Source of the DNA: Mycolicibacter acidiphilus | Lineage (GTDB): Bacteria; Actinomycetota; Actinomycetes; Mycobacteriales; Mycobacteriaceae | Assembly (NCBI RefSeq): GCF_018455725.1 | Contig: NZ_JAHCLR010000028.1 | Span: forward strand, 19,526-83,525 | Reading direction: 5' to 3' | Length of the DNA stretch: 64,000 nucleotides | In this document: piece after piece, positions 44,906-55,623 of the stretch | Position numbering within the stretch: the first letter of the stretch is position 1 | Layout of the letters: every line of letters begins with the position of its first letter | Program-made: the position numbers and the translations under genes | Notes under the pieces: model-generated | What the model was told of the DNA's origin: nothing | The model's input: only the letters and a program-made list of their open reading frames with translations | Database searches by the model: none

Positions 44906-45697
44906 GTCGGTGAAGTTCGGGGTGCGCCGATCCTGAAACGCCCGGGCACCCTCGCGGAAGTCGTGGGAGTTCAGCAGCGTCGACTGCCCGACGTACTCGC
45001 GGTCCAGGGCGCCGTCCAGTTCGGTCAGCGTCGCGGCGTTGACGGCGTGCTTGGTCTTGGCCAGCGCCACCGCCGGACCGGTCAGCAGCGCCGCCAGCAC
45101 CTTGTCGACCTCGCCGTCGAACTCCTCGGCCGGGTACACCGCGCTGATCAACCCCCAGTCCAAAGCCTCAGTGGCGGTGAGTCGCTCGGCCAGCAGCGCC
45201 AGGCGCATCGCCCGGATCCGGCCGATCGCCGCGGCCACCAGAGCCGACGCGCCGCCGTCGGGCATCAGCCCGATCTTGGTGAACGCCAACAGGAAGAACG
45301 CCTTGTCCGACGCCAGCACCAGATCGCAGGCCAGTGCCAGCGACACCCCGACCCCGGCGGCCGGACCCTGCACCACCGCCACCACCGGGTGCGGCAGCGC
45401 GGTGATCGCCCGGATCGCGCGGTTGGCCTCGTCGATGATCTCGGTCGGCACCCCGTCGTTGGCGTCGTCGGCGCTGATCCCGGCCCCGGAACTGAAGCCG
45501 CGCCCGGCGCCGCCCAGGCGCACCACCCGCACCTGAGGATCCCGGGCGGCGGCCTCCATCGCGTCGGCGATGCCCGCCAGGACCGGCGTCGTCACCGAGT
45601 TCAGGCTGTCGGGGCGGTCGATGGTCACCGACAGCACGCCGTCGGTCAGGGCCACCGACAGGCCGTCAACGGGTTTCAGGGAGTCCAGTGCGGTCAT
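44900..45697 (-). CDS. Enoyl-CoA hydratase/isomerase family protein
   Basis: 265 residues from ATG 45697, chosen because TATGGT (45710-45705) ends 7 nt before it, giving a leaderless mRNA; ATG 45703 and 45709 are alternatives. GGAGRGFSSGAGISADDAND and VQGPAAGVGVSLALACDL form the oxyanion hole; KIGLMPDGGASALV is the PDGG variant of the catalytic segment, as in PaaG-like isomerases. Divergent from mcr, as the echA10/echA11 genes are in M. tuberculosis. Confidence 0.85.
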   Translation of the reverse strand: MTALDSLKPVDGLSVALTDGVLSVTIDRPDSLNSVTTPVLAGIADAMEAAARDPQVRVVRLGGAGRGFSSGAGISADDANDGVPTEIIDEANRAIRAITALPHPVVAVVQGPAAGVGVSLALACDLVLASDKAFFLLAFTKIGLMPDGGASALVAAAIGRIRAMRLALLAERLTATEALDWGLISAVYPAEEFDGEVDKVLAALLTGPAVALAKTKHAVNAATLTELDGALDREYVGQSTLLNSHDFREGARAFQDRRTPNFTDS

Positions 45698-45782
45698 GGG
45701 CATCACCATAGGCAACCGGCCTGCACCGACCTCACCGACGGCTGCGAAGATGCAAGCCACCACATAACACCGGAGGTCGAAC

Positions 45783-47919
<2,137 letters not shown>

Positions 47920-47923
47920 CAGT

Positions 47924-47943
47924 TGATACCAATCCGGTATCAT
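47924..47943 (+). promoter_or_regulatory. Autoregulatory operator of the antitoxin/Doc pair
   Basis: TGATACC-AATCC-GGTATCA (47924-47942), a perfect 7+5+7 inverted repeat, overlaps TATCAT (47938-47943), which lies 7 nt before ATG 47951. The start is therefore leaderless, and repressor and polymerase cannot bind together. Confidence 0.65.
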
Positions 47944-47950
47944 CGCGATC

Positions 47951-48157
47951 ATGGGTATGACCCTGCGCACCAGCGATGAGCAGGCCGAAGCTCTGCGTCG
48001 TCAGGCCGCTGCGGAGGGGCGGTCGATGCAGGCGGTAGCACTGTCCGCGATCGACGAGTACATCGCGCGGCGCACGCATCAGGCCAACGTTGCGACGGCC
48101 TTGGACCGGGTGCTGCGCGAAGAGGCCGGAGTCCTGGAACGCCTCAAGGACGCATGA
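47951..48157 (+). CDS. Ribbon-helix-helix antitoxin paired with Doc
   Basis: 68 residues. MTLRTSDEQAEALRRQAAAEGRSMQAVALSAIDEYI is a ribbon-helix-helix DNA-binding domain (MetJ/Arc type), followed by a helical tail that should occlude the Doc active site. It stands 6 bp upstream of the toxin gene with its own palindromic leaderless promoter. Confidence 0.85.
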   Translation: MGMTLRTSDEQAEALRRQAAAEGRSMQAVALSAIDEYIARRTHQANVATALDRVLREEAGVLERLKDA

Positions 48158-48163
48158 CGTCGC

Positions 48164-48547
48164 ATGGCCGAGTACCTGGATCTCGAGGATCTGCTTGCGA
48201 TCGCCCGGCGAACCGTCGGTGAGGATTTCGCGGTTCGGGACTATGGGCTGTTGGAATCGGCGCTGGCCCGTCCGAGGGCCACGGTGTTCGGCGAGGATGC
48301 ATACCCGGACCTGCATCTCAAGGCTGCTGCGCTGATGCACTCACTGGCGCGCAATCGCGCCCTGGTCGACGGCAACAAGCGGTTGGCGTGGACGGTCTGT
48401 CGGACGTTCCTGGCCGTCAACGGTCAGTGGATCAGTGCGCCCGAGGATGACCGGTTCGAGTTCGTGATCGGAGTCGCCACCGGCGTGCTTTCCGAACTCG
48501 ACGTGCTTGCCGCCCAACTGCGCGCCTGGAGCTATCAGGACAGCTGA
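48164..48547 (+). CDS. doc: Doc (Fic-fold) toxin with Arg at the catalytic His position
   Basis: 127 residues, normal for Doc, which phosphorylates EF-Tu and stops translation. The Fic-loop motif H-x-[F/L]-x-[D]-[A/G]-N-K-R reads RALVDGNKR (65-73): Asp69, Asn71, Lys72 and Arg73 are kept, but Arg65 occupies the usual catalytic His. The flanking AALMHSLARN and LAWTVCRTFLAVNG are typical. Either activity is reduced, or this actinobacterial branch uses another chemistry. Coupled with the antitoxin upstream. Confidence 0.87.
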   Translation: MAEYLDLEDLLAIARRTVGEDFAVRDYGLLESALARPRATVFGEDAYPDLHLKAAALMHSLARNRALVDGNKRLAWTVCRTFLAVNGQWISAPEDDRFEFVIGVATGVLSELDVLAAQLRAWSYQDS

Positions 48548-48629
48548 CGGCCGGCGCGGCGGCGTCGCGCTGCCGCGCAGCTCGTCGGCCTTGATCACCG
48601 GGCTGCGGACCGCCCGGGATGCGCACCGC

Positions 48630-49256
48630 TCATTTACCGGCCTCGATCAGGCGGCGGGCGGCGTCGAGCACCGCATGTGCGTGCAGTTCGAACTGTGCTA
48701 TCAGGTCCACCGAATCGCCGTCGATCTCATGGGCGATGAACAACCCGTCGGCGCCGGCCATCGCATAGGTGGCGAGCTGACGTGCGTCGGCGTCGGTCAG
48801 TTCCGGGTTCAGCTCGACGATCGTCCGGGACAGTTCGGCGAAGGTCTGTGCGCGGGCCTGCAGGAACATCGCCCGGGCTCGCGGTTCGACGGGCCGGCGC
48901 TCCAGCGCCAGCATCAGGCCCAATCGGATGAAGTCGGAGGATTCCAACAGTGACTTGGCGACCTGCACCGCCAGGGTCACGATGCGATCGGGCGCGGTGC
49001 CGTCCGACGGTACCTGCCAGGCGGCCAGCCAACTGGCGAAGCTGCGCTCGATCACCCCGGCGATCAGGTCGTCCTTGTTCTTGAAATGCCAGTAGATCGA
49101 ACTGGCCGGCAGATCGCATTTGGCGCTGACCAGCGCGATGCTGGTGCCCTCATAGCCGCGTTCGGCGGCGATCTCGGCGGCCGCGTCCAGGATGCGCGCC
49201 CGGGACAGCTCCCCATCCGCACGCTTGCGGCGCTTCGGTTGATCTTCGACTGCCAT
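48630..49256 (-). CDS. TetR family regulator of the ring-cleavage operon
   Basis: 208 residues. The N-terminal RGYEGTSIALVSAKCDLPAS followed by SIYWHFKNKDDL is a clear TetR helix-turn-helix; a basic leader (QPKRRKRADGE) precedes it. The C-terminal domain has no recognisable ligand signature. It diverges from a four-gene aromatic catabolic operon, and the 85-bp spacer holds two tandem operators. It is therefore probably the operon's repressor, relieved by a pathway substrate or intermediate. Confidence 0.88.
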   Translation of the reverse strand: MAVEDQPKRRKRADGELSRARILDAAAEIAAERGYEGTSIALVSAKCDLPASSIYWHFKNKDDLIAGVIERSFASWLAAWQVPSDGTAPDRIVTLAVQVAKSLLESSDFIRLGLMLALERRPVEPRARAMFLQARAQTFAELSRTIVELNPELTDADARQLATYAMAGADGLFIAHEIDGDSVDLIAQFELHAHAVLDAARRLIEAGK

Positions 49257-49285
49257 CTGCGTCCCTTCCGTCCGGGGCTTGACGC

Positions 49286-49322
49286 TGTAGCGATCACTAC
49301 ATTAGTGTAACGATCACTACAT
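49286..49322. promoter_or_regulatory. Tandem TetR operators of the ring-cleavage operon
   Basis: Two near-identical sites, TGTAGCGATCACTACA (49286-49301) and TGTAACGATCACTACA (49306-49321), exactly 20 bp apart. The first is an inverted repeat with perfect TGTAG/CTACA arms. They fill the divergent promoter region, ending 20 bp before the monooxygenase start. Confidence 0.8.
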
Positions 49323-49341
49323 TTCAAATGAGGTGACATCA

Positions 49342-50871
49342 GTGACCGTTGAGCAGTGCTATGACGTGGCCGTCGTCGGCTACGGGCCGACCGGTGCTAC
49401 CGCCGCGAACCTGCTGGGTCAACTGGGGCTGAAAGTCCTTGTGATCGAGCGCGATGCAGACGTCTACAACCGTGCGCGGGCGATCTCCACCGATGAGGAG
49501 GTCATGCGGATCTGGCAGTCGGTGGGCCTGGCGGACCGGTTGCAACGTGACATGCTTCCCGATCGGCCGACGGCCTTCGTCGACGCCGACGGTGTGCCGT
49601 TCATAGAGATGAAGATCGCAGCCCGAGGGGCCGGCCACCCGCCCCAGCAGTTCATCTATCAGCCGGCGGTCGATCACGTGCTGCGCGACGGCGTGGCCCG
49701 GTTCTCGAATGTCGGGGTGCTGATCGAACATGAATGCCTGCGGGTGCTTCCCAAGGGCGACCAAGTCGAATTGATGGCGGCCGACCTGCGCACCGACACC
49801 TTCAAGCGCTTCCGTGCGTCCTACGTCATCGCCGCCGACGGCGGATCGTCCCCCACCCGAGGGCAGTTGGGGGTCGGCTACACCGGGCGCACCTACGGCG
49901 AACGGTGGGTCGTCATCGACACCAAGGTCCTCAAGGAGTGGGATGCCCACGACCGGCTGCGCTTTCACTGCAACCCGTCTCGCCCCACCGTCGACTGCCC
50001 GACCCCGCTGGGCCACCATCGCTGGGAGTACCCGGCGCGTGACTGCGAGGACGAACAGGAGTTGCTGCGCGACGAGGCGATCTGGCAGGTCCTGCACGAT
50101 CAGGGCATCACCGAAGAGCACGTCAAGATCCTGCGAGCCGTGATCTACCGCCACCACGTCCGGGTTGCCGACCGGTGGCGGGTGGGCCGGGTCTTCCTGG
50201 CCGGGGACGCCGCGCATGCCATGCCGCCGTGGATCGGCCAGGGCATGTCCGCCGGGGTGCGCGACGCGGCCAACCTGTGCTGGAAGCTCGCCGCCGTGAT
50301 CAACGGTTCTGCACCGGACTCACTGCTGGACTCCTACCAAACCGAGCGCAAGCCGCACGTCACCGAAGTCACCCGCCGCGCCTGCATCGGCGGACGGATC
50401 ATCACCGAGCACAACCGGTTCGCAGCCGCCGTTCGCAACCGCGCTCTGCGCGCGCTGACCCGAATCCCCGGCGCGCAATCGGTCCTCCAGAAAGTCATGT
50501 GGATTCCCGACGCCCGATACCGCGACGGATTTTTTGCCGCCAGCAAGCACCGCGCGGTGGGCTGGCAGATCCCGCAACCCCGGATCACCGACGCGGCCGG
50601 CGACGCTGTTCGCCTCGACGACGTCCTCGGCGGACGATGGACGATCCTGCACACGGGCGCTGCACCGGGCGGCGCGTCGGCTTGGACTGAGCTGGGGGTG
50701 CCCGCGCTCCGGATCGACGAACCCACACTGGTTCGCTGGCTGCGCCGCAAGAACGCCGACGCCGTCGTGCTGCGCCCGGACGGATTCATCTATGCCGCAG
50801 CGGAATCGGAGCAGATGCTCCCCGAACCACCCACCGGACTCATCCCCGCCACGATCGGAGTCACCGCATGA
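49342..50871 (+). CDS. FAD-dependent aromatic hydroxylase (MhpA-like)
   Basis: 509 residues from GTG 49342 (GAGGTGA about 7 nt upstream; GTG 49333 is an alternative). FAD motifs: GYGPTGATAANLLGQLGLKVLVIERD, DGGSSPTRGQLGV (DG motif), and FLAGDAAHAMPPWIGQGMSAGVRDAANLCWKL (GD motif). The PWIGQGM loop is characteristic of 3-(3-hydroxyphenyl)propionate hydroxylase (MhpA/OhpB). It should add a hydroxyl to a phenolic acid to make a catechol. First gene of a four-gene operon that matches its chemistry; a substrate cannot be fixed from sequence. Confidence 0.85.
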   Translation: MTVEQCYDVAVVGYGPTGATAANLLGQLGLKVLVIERDADVYNRARAISTDEEVMRIWQSVGLADRLQRDMLPDRPTAFVDADGVPFIEMKIAARGAGHPPQQFIYQPAVDHVLRDGVARFSNVGVLIEHECLRVLPKGDQVELMAADLRTDTFKRFRASYVIAADGGSSPTRGQLGVGYTGRTYGERWVVIDTKVLKEWDAHDRLRFHCNPSRPTVDCPTPLGHHRWEYPARDCEDEQELLRDEAIWQVLHDQGITEEHVKILRAVIYRHHVRVADRWRVGRVFLAGDAAHAMPPWIGQGMSAGVRDAANLCWKLAAVINGSAPDSLLDSYQTERKPHVTEVTRRACIGGRIITEHNRFAAAVRNRALRALTRIPGAQSVLQKVMWIPDARYRDGFFAASKHRAVGWQIPQPRITDAAGDAVRLDDVLGGRWTILHTGAAPGGASAWTELGVPALRIDEPTLVRWLRRKNADAVVLRPDGFIYAAAESEQMLPEPPTGLIPATIGVTA

Positions 50872-51737
50872 TCGCCTCCCTGACCGAGCGCACCGTTACC
50901 GTCGCCGGCAAACCGCTCTTCGTCGCCGAAGTCGGCGCCGGGCCGGTGCTGGTGCTGCTACACGGCGGGGGACCGGGTGCCTCCGGAGTGTCCAATTTTT
51001 CCCGCAACATCGACGCACTGGCGTCGCACTTCCGGGTCGTCGTGCCGGATATGCCCGGGTACGGCCGCTCGGCGAAGGGGGTGAACCAGGTCGACCCGTT
51101 CGGCTACCTCGCGGACATGATCCGCGGCCTGCTCGACGAACTCGGCGTCGACACAGCGCATCTGGCCGGCAACTCCTACGGCGGCGCCGCCGCGCTGCGG
51201 CTGGCACTGGACACCCCGCACCGGGTCACCAAGCTGGTGCTGATGGGACCCGGCGGAATCGGGACCACGCGCGGAGCCCCGACCGCGGGGCTGAACAGCC
51301 TGCTGTCCTATTACGGCGGTGACGGCCCCAGCCGCGCCAAACTGGAGGCATTCCTCCGCACCTACCTGGTGTATGACGGGGCATCGGTCCCCGACGACCT
51401 GATCGACCTGCGGTACCAGGCATCCATCGACCCGGAGGTGGTGGCGGATCCGCCGCTGCGCCGCCCGTCCGGACCGATGGCACTGCGCACCCTGTGGCGG
51501 ATGGACCTCACCCGAGACAAGCGGCTGAAGCGCCTGACCACGCCGACCCTGGTGCTGTGGGGCCGCGACGACAAGGTGAACAAGCCCTCCGGTGGCCCGA
51601 TGCTGCTCAACACCATGCCCAACGCCGAACTGGTGATGACCTCGCAGACCGGGCACTGGATGCAATGGGAACGCGCCGAGGTGTTCAACCGGCTGGTCAC
51701 CGAATTCCTGTGCACACCATCGGTGTTCGACCGATGA
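50868..51737 (+). CDS. Meta-cleavage product C-C bond hydrolase (MhpC/HsaD/BphD type)
   Basis: 289 residues, overlapping the hydroxylase by 4 nt. HGGGPGASGVSNF is the oxyanion loop of MCP hydrolases, GNSYGGAAAL carries nucleophile Ser103, WGRDDKVNKPSGG gives the catalytic Asp, and TGHWMQWERAEVFN carries His263. These enzymes cleave the C-C bond of extradiol ring-fission products. Its pairing with an extradiol dioxygenase is the hallmark of meta-cleavage pathways. Confidence 0.9.
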   Translation: MIASLTERTVTVAGKPLFVAEVGAGPVLVLLHGGGPGASGVSNFSRNIDALASHFRVVVPDMPGYGRSAKGVNQVDPFGYLADMIRGLLDELGVDTAHLAGNSYGGAAALRLALDTPHRVTKLVLMGPGGIGTTRGAPTAGLNSLLSYYGGDGPSRAKLEAFLRTYLVYDGASVPDDLIDLRYQASIDPEVVADPPLRRPSGPMALRTLWRMDLTRDKRLKRLTTPTLVLWGRDDKVNKPSGGPMLLNTMPNAELVMTSQTGHWMQWERAEVFNRLVTEFLCTPSVFDR

Positions 51738-52732
51738 TGTTCGGCCGCGTCCAGTTGGGCTACGTCGTCATCGAGACCGGCAGGTTCGCCGACTGGCGCC
51801 GGTTCGGTCGCGACGCCATCGGCCTGCACGTCGACGAGGCGCTGCGCGATGTCATGCGGTTCCGGCTCGACGACAACGACTGCCGGTTCCTCCTGCAGCG
51901 CGGCCCGGCCGAGGACGTCACCGCACTGGGCTGGCAGATCGACGACCACGCCGCCTTCGACGAGGTGCTATCCCGGGTCACCGGCCACGGGGTGCCGGTG
52001 GTCGAGGGTGCCGCTGAGGAAGCCGCGCTGCGCGGCGTCGAGCGCCTCGCGCGCTTTCCCGGCCCGAACGGACTGGCCCAGGAGATCTTCACCCGGGCCG
52101 GCGTCATCGACACACCGCTGGACATGGCGGTGCGTGGCGGCTTCGTCACCGGGGAGGCCGGGATCGGACACGTTGCGATCACCACGAAGCATCCCCAGCA
52201 GATGCGCGGCTACTACAACACCGTCTTCGACGCCCGGCTGACCGATCGCATCGACGAGACGATCAGCGGGCTCAAGATCAAGGTCCGGTTCCTGCGGGTC
52301 AACCAGCGCCACCATTCGGTGGCGATCGCCGCAGTGGATCGACTGCCGCTCAACCCGATCCGCACCCGCATCCAGCACCTCAACATCCAGGTCGCCGACC
52401 TCGACGATATGACCGACTCGTATCGGCGGGTCAGGCAACTCGGCTTCCGGATGGCATTGGCGGTGGGGCAGCACACCAACGACCGCGAACTATCCTACTA
52501 CGCGATGACACCGTCGGGCTTCGAATGGGAAGTCGGCTGGAACCCCATCGTCGTCGACGAATCCACCTGGGAGCCCGCGACGTATCAGGGCATCAGCCTC
52601 TGGGGGCATACCCCGGAGGGGCAGACCATCGTCGACAAACTCGCACAGTTCAAAACCGCGGCACGCTCGCTGCTGAACCGTGAAGACACCGTCGCCGCGC
52701 TGTGCGGTCCCGGTATCCCGGATACCCGATAG
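51734..52732 (+). CDS. Type I extradiol (catechol meta-cleavage) dioxygenase
   Basis: 332 residues from ATG 51734, overlapping the hydrolase (ATGA). Two vicinal-oxygen-chelate domains. The Fe(II) ligands are His146 (GIGHVAITT), His215 (RIQHLNIQV) and Glu266 (SGFEWEVGW), the same spacing as in HsaC/BphC. It opens a catechol ring next to the hydroxyls with O2. Place in the operon predicts that it acts on the product of the FAD hydroxylase and feeds the hydrolase. Confidence 0.9.
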   Translation: MMFGRVQLGYVVIETGRFADWRRFGRDAIGLHVDEALRDVMRFRLDDNDCRFLLQRGPAEDVTALGWQIDDHAAFDEVLSRVTGHGVPVVEGAAEEAALRGVERLARFPGPNGLAQEIFTRAGVIDTPLDMAVRGGFVTGEAGIGHVAITTKHPQQMRGYYNTVFDARLTDRIDETISGLKIKVRFLRVNQRHHSVAIAAVDRLPLNPIRTRIQHLNIQVADLDDMTDSYRRVRQLGFRMALAVGQHTNDRELSYYAMTPSGFEWEVGWNPIVVDESTWEPATYQGISLWGHTPEGQTIVDKLAQFKTAARSLLNREDTVAALCGPGIPDTR

Positions 52733-52743
52733 GAAGGCCGGCC

Positions 52744-53775
52744 GTGCTGCGCATCGACACCCATCAGCATCTGATTCCACCCGACTACCGGAAAGCCCTG
52801 CGCAAAGCCGGGATCGATGAAGCCGGCGGGCGGGCGTTGCCGGACTGGAGCCCGGAAGCGGCGCTGCAGACCATGGCCGATCTCAACGTCGGCACCGCCG
52901 TCGTCTCGGTGTCCACCCCCGGCACCACCTTTTTCCCCGGCCGCGCCGACGCCGCCGCGCTGGCGCGCGACCTCAACGACTACACCGCGCAGCTGGTCAG
53001 CGATCACCCCGATCGGTTCGGGTTCTTCGCCACCGTCCCGATGCCGCACGTCGATGCCGCCGTCGCCGAGACGGTCCGCGCCCTCGACGACCTGAAGGCC
53101 GACGGGGTGGTGCTGCTGGCCAATAACGCCGGCACCTACCTGGGCGAAGACGGCCAAGACGTACTGTTCGAGGTTCTCAACGATCGCGCGGCGGTGGTGT
53201 TCATCCACCCGGCCGACCTGCCCGGCCCGACCGTGCCCGGCGTCGCGCCGTTCGCCGCCGACTTCCTGCTCGACACCACCCGGGCCGCCTACCTGCTGGT
53301 GCGCAACGGCGTGCGCCGCCGGTATCCCGACATCCGATTCATCCTCAGTCACGCCGGCGGGTTCGTGCCGTACGCCAGTCATCGGATGGCGGTGGCGATC
53401 ATGGCCGACAGCGGTGCCAGCCCGGCGGACTGTCTCGACGACTTCGCCGGCTTCTACTTCGACACCGCGCTCTCGTCCAGCGCCGCCGCGCTGCCGACGC
53501 TGCTGGCCTTCGCCGAACCCGGGCACATCACCTTCGGGTCGGATTGGCCGTTCGCGCCCGTCGCCGCCGGCAAACTGTTCGCGGCCGGGCTGGAGGTCTA
53601 CCCGGGTCTTGACGAAGCCGCACATCGCGCGATCGACCGGGACAACGCGCTGCGGCTCTTCCCCCGGTTCGGCTCCGCGCCGCCTCCCGCCCCGCGACCG
53701 GCGGTGGCCGGGCTGCGGCATATCGCCAGCCGGGCCGTTGTGCGCGGCCTCGCCAGGGTGCTCAATGCCCGCTGA
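52744..53775 (+). CDS. Amidohydrolase family (ACMSD-like) decarboxylase/hydrolase
   Basis: 343 residues from GTG 52744 (GAAGG 8 nt upstream). Amidohydrolase-2 metal motifs: DTHQH (His7, His9), VFIHPAD, LSHAGGFVPY and ITFGSDWPFAPV with the catalytic Asp. The family includes ACMSD and gamma-resorcylate decarboxylases, which remove CO2 from aromatic or ring-opened acids. As the last gene of the ring-cleavage operon it may process an acidic ring or a side chain. The final ~45 residues are a poorly conserved Pro/Arg-rich tail. Confidence 0.85.
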   Translation: MLRIDTHQHLIPPDYRKALRKAGIDEAGGRALPDWSPEAALQTMADLNVGTAVVSVSTPGTTFFPGRADAAALARDLNDYTAQLVSDHPDRFGFFATVPMPHVDAAVAETVRALDDLKADGVVLLANNAGTYLGEDGQDVLFEVLNDRAAVVFIHPADLPGPTVPGVAPFAADFLLDTTRAAYLLVRNGVRRRYPDIRFILSHAGGFVPYASHRMAVAIMADSGASPADCLDDFAGFYFDTALSSSAAALPTLLAFAEPGHITFGSDWPFAPVAAGKLFAAGLEVYPGLDEAAHRAIDRDNALRLFPRFGSAPPPAPRPAVAGLRHIASRAVVRGLARVLNAR

Positions 53776-53901
53776 GCTGGGCACTTCGTCGGCGGCGAGC
53801 CAGATTGCGGGCACGACAGCACCACCCGGAAAAACCGCAGAGATGAAATAACTCGCGCGATGCGACCGGACGAAGACGGCCCGGATCGCGGAATGACGAA
53901 A

Positions 53902-53921
53902 GGCGCCGCGTGCGCGGCGCC
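53902..53921. terminator. Hairpin between convergent genes
   Basis: Perfect 9-bp stem GGCGCCGCG/CGCGGCGCC with a 2-nt loop; on the minus strand it is followed by TTTC. It lies 6 bp beyond the stop of the 41-residue gene and about 125 bp beyond the amidohydrolase stop. Confidence 0.7.
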
Positions 53922-53927
53922 GATCAA

Positions 53928-54053
53928 TCAGCTTGCCAGCGAGTGCAAGTCGTCGAACTGCTCGGAGGTGTCGCCTTCGACCAGGAAATCACCGTGGTAG
54001 AGAGCTTCGAAGTCGACCTTGATGACATCGGCACTTGAGTCGTCGATCCACAT
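53928..54053 (-). CDS. 41-residue acidic protein of unknown function
   Basis: Starts MWIDDSSADVIKVDFEALYH and ends FDDLHSLAS; about twelve acidic residues against one Lys, so strongly acidic, with no Cys, signal peptide or membrane helix. TACGCT (54066-54061) lies 7 nt before the ATG (leaderless), and a hairpin plus T-run follows the stop, so it has its own promoter and terminator. I recognise no family. The regular acidic/aromatic pattern could be an antitoxin-like, anti-sigma-like or RiPP precursor peptide, but none can be supported. It divides two otherwise unrelated neighbours. Confidence 0.55.
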   Translation of the reverse strand: MWIDDSSADVIKVDFEALYHGDFLVEGDTSEQFDDLHSLAS

Positions 54054-54220
54054 GTCCCTGAGCGTATGGGTCACGATTAAGGGATCTTTGAGTCACCATT
54101 CGGGAAATCGTGGCAATACTACCGACCGGTAGCGTTTGCCGGGGCCCGGGCTGAGACGGGCGACGCCCCGCGATGGACGGTGCGATCCGGGTCACGGCGG
54201 CGACGGGCTAGGGTGCTGAC

Positions 54221-54859
54221 ATGACCGCACCCGTGGACCTCGAAAGCCCGCTGTTCGCCCGGATCTGGACGTTCCTGTCGAGCCGTGAGACGGACTGGCT
54301 GCGCGACCGCCGCCGGGAGAACCTGGCCGGTCTGACCGGGCGGGTGCTGGAAGTCGGGGCGGGCACCGGGAGCAACTTCGACTGCTACCCGGCCACCGTC
54401 ACCGAGGTGGTGGCCGTCGAGCCGGAGCCGCGGTTACGGGAGTCCGCCCGGGCTGCGGCGGCGGCCGCGCCGGTGCCGATCACGGTGGTGCCCGGCACGG
54501 TGGCGGCCGTCAAGGACGACGGTCCGTTCGACGCGGTGGTTTGCTCGCTGGTCTTGTGCTCGGTGGACCAGCCCGACGAGGTGCTGCGCGGACTGCATGC
54601 GCTACTCAAGCCCGGCGGTGAACTGCGGTATTTCGAACACATCGCCAGTGCCGGAGCGCGCGGGGTGCTGCAGCAGGTCGCCGATGCGACGTTCTGGCCG
54701 CGACTGTTCGGTAACTGCCACACGCATCGCGACACCGAACAACTGATCGCCGACGCCGGCTTCCAGGTGCAGACCTCCCGCCGCGGCCACCAGTTCCCGG
54801 CGTGGGCGCCGGTGCCGGTGTCGGAGTTCGCGCTCGGCTGCGCCCGCCGGCCGGCCTGA
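54221..54859 (+). CDS. Class I SAM-dependent methyltransferase
   Basis: 212 residues. Motif I VLEVGAGTGSNF (43-54), motif II VVAVEPEP, and FDAVVCSLVLCSVDQPDEVLRGLHALLKPGGELRYFEHI are canonical. It resembles METTL7/UbiE-like small-molecule methyltransferases. TAGGGT (54209-54214) is 6 nt before the ATG, so leaderless. Substrate unknown. Convergent with sir2, 4 bp apart. Confidence 0.86.
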   Translation: MTAPVDLESPLFARIWTFLSSRETDWLRDRRRENLAGLTGRVLEVGAGTGSNFDCYPATVTEVVAVEPEPRLRESARAAAAAAPVPITVVPGTVAAVKDDGPFDAVVCSLVLCSVDQPDEVLRGLHALLKPGGELRYFEHIASAGARGVLQQVADATFWPRLFGNCHTHRDTEQLIADAGFQVQTSRRGHQFPAWAPVPVSEFALGCARRPA

Positions 54860-54863
54860 CCCG

Positions 54864-55577
54864 CTACCCGAGCAGCGTGGGAAGCCGCTGCAGCAGTCCC
54901 GGCAGTGCTGTGGAGGCGGTGTCGCGCAGACTCACGGTGGCATCGGCGGACAGCGGCGTCGGCTCCGGGTTGACCTCGACCACGGCCGTGCCGCGCGATA
55001 GCGCCATCTCCGGCAACCCGGCCGCCGGGTAGACCAGCCCGGAGGTTCCGACCACCACCAGCACGTCGGCGGCCTCGGTGGCCTGCACGGCACTGCGCCA
55101 CGCGGCGTCCGGCAACTGCTCGCCGAACCACACGATGTCCGGTCGGATCAATCCGCCGCAGCCGCACAGCGGCGGCGGCACTTCGATCGTCGGCTCCGGC
55201 ATGTCCGGCAGGTCCCCGGTGTACACCGCACCGCATGTGGCGCAGCGGAATTCGAACAAGCTGCCGTGCAGATGGTGGACTTCGGAGCTGCCTGCGCGCT
55301 CATGCAGGTCATCGACGTTCTGGGTGATCACCGTGACGTCGGCGTACCGCTCCCAGTCGGCGACGGCCCGGTGGCCGGCGTTCGGTTCGACCTGGCCGAC
55401 CAGGTAGTGCCGCCACAGATACCATCCCCAGACCCGTTCGGGGTGCTGCTCCCAACCCTCGACACTGGACAGTTCGTAGGGGTCGAAGCGGGCCCACAGG
55501 CCGACCTTGTCGTCGCGAAAGGTCGGCACCCCGCTCTCCGCGGAGATCCCCGCACCACTGAGCACCGCGACCCGCAC
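54864..55577 (-). CDS. NAD-dependent protein deacylase (sirtuin)
   Basis: 237 residues, the length of Rv1151c. [15 protein letters not shown] and [12 protein letters not shown] bind [13 protein letters not shown] carries the catalytic His; the Cys4 zinc site is CATC plus CGC. It removes lysine acyl groups. Start is GTG 55577, 6 nt after TATCTT (leaderless); a longer frame gives a non-homologous N-terminus. Divergent from a GntR gene with separate leaderless promoters 40 bp apart. Confidence 0.93.
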   Translation of the reverse strand: MRVAVLSGAGISAESGVPTFRDDKVGLWARFDPYELSSVEGWEQHPERVWGWYLWRHYLVGQVEPNAGHRAVADWERYADVTVITQNVDDLHERAGSSEVHHLHGSLFEFRCATCGAVYTGDLPDMPEPTIEVPPPLCGCGGLIRPDIVWFGEQLPDAAWRSAVQATEAADVLVVVGTSGLVYPAAGLPEMALSRGTAVVEVNPEPTPLSADATVSLRDTASTALPGLLQRLPTLLG

Positions 55578-55623
55578 GTCACCAAGATAGCGGGCCTCGG
55601 CGAACTCGGGTGATACTGGGTCG

